In this document: piece by piece, positions 63,967-64,000 of the stretch
How positions within the stretch are numbered: the stretch's first letter is position 1
Layout: the number at the start of each line of letters is the position of its first letter
Assembly: GCF_018271975.1 (NCBI RefSeq)
Contig: NZ_JAGUCN010000002.1
Coordinates: 1 to 64,000 of the forward strand
DNA from: Carboxylicivirga mesophila
GTDB taxonomy: Bacteria > Bacteroidota > Bacteroidia > Bacteroidales > Marinilabiliaceae
Reading direction: 5' to 3'
Length of the DNA stretch: 64,000 bases
The notes under the pieces: generated by a model
The model's input: the letters and a program-made list of their open reading frames with translations, nothing else
The model's database searches: none
Told to the model about the DNA's origin: nothing
Made by a program: the position numbers and the translations under genes

Positions 63967-64000
63967 ATAAAAGGATAAGTTAAATCTATAGATAAAACTA

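Overview
The window looks like a chromosomal segment of a Bacteroidota bacterium, most likely an anaerobic or facultative marine-type Bacteroidales/Marinilabiliales. The reasons are TAnnTTTG-type -7 promoter elements, weak Shine-Dalgarno sequences, families largely restricted to the phylum (DUF4831, DUF5020, DUF6266, reg_prop/Y_Y_Y sensor kinases, GxxExxY proteins), a bacterial V-type ATPase of the subunit set used by this phylum, and a GH92 lipoprotein mannosidase. The genus is an inference; no 16S sequence is present.

Layout. 1-80: 3' tail of a 5S rRNA and its terminator, the end of an rrn operon. 318-8745: GH92 alpha-mannosidase, nitroreductase, a large periplasmic-propeller histidine kinase, and an Lrp regulator divergent from a PLP sulfur-amino-acid lyase. 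9299-16500: seven-gene V-ATPase operon (A-B-E-DUF2764-D-I-K) whose K subunit keeps Na+-ligand-like residues. 16571-25638: small orphan protein, tandem universal stress protein, POT peptide transporter, NAD(P)HX repair enzyme, DUF4831 lipoprotein, dipeptidase PepD and an MFSD1-like MFS transporter (a peptide-use theme). 25742-25951: an exact 21-nt tandem repeat with 63-nt higher order. 26023-32848: purine permease plus Tsx-like porin, then ileS-dksA-like-lspA.

33208-60145 is the most interesting part: a surface polysaccharide locus. It has export and chain-length genes (Wza-like, Wzz-like), Wzx flippase, two Wzy/ligase-like membrane proteins, three glycosyltransferases of GT4/GT26 type, and sugar nucleotide genes for UDP-GlcA (Ugd), GDP-Man (ManC), GDP-Fuc (Gmd, Fcl) and a CMP-nonulosonate (short NeuB, NeuA-HAD fusion). 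It also has a putative CMP-nonulosonate transferase with E-E-G and H-P motifs. Embedded in it is a full PAPS-forming module (CysC, CysD, CysN fused to a degenerate CysC-like domain) followed by a carbohydrate-type sulfotransferase, with no sulfate-reduction genes. Together these predict a sulfated, nonulosonate-containing (possibly KDN) capsule or exopolysaccharide. The section from about 42.4 to 54.7 kb is visibly much more AT-rich than its flanks and carries wrecked genes (PKD protein, DUF6266 protein), which suggests horizontal exchange. Two GxxExxY genes, one intact and one with a stop codon, sit in repeat-rich spacers at the two sides of the locus.

60199-63931 (minus strand): GT4 and GT2 glycosyltransferases, a DUF2807 lipoprotein and a PagL-like outer-membrane lipid A deacylase homologue, again a cell-envelope group. 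No tRNA, CRISPR array, IS transposase, phage or conjugation gene was recognised.
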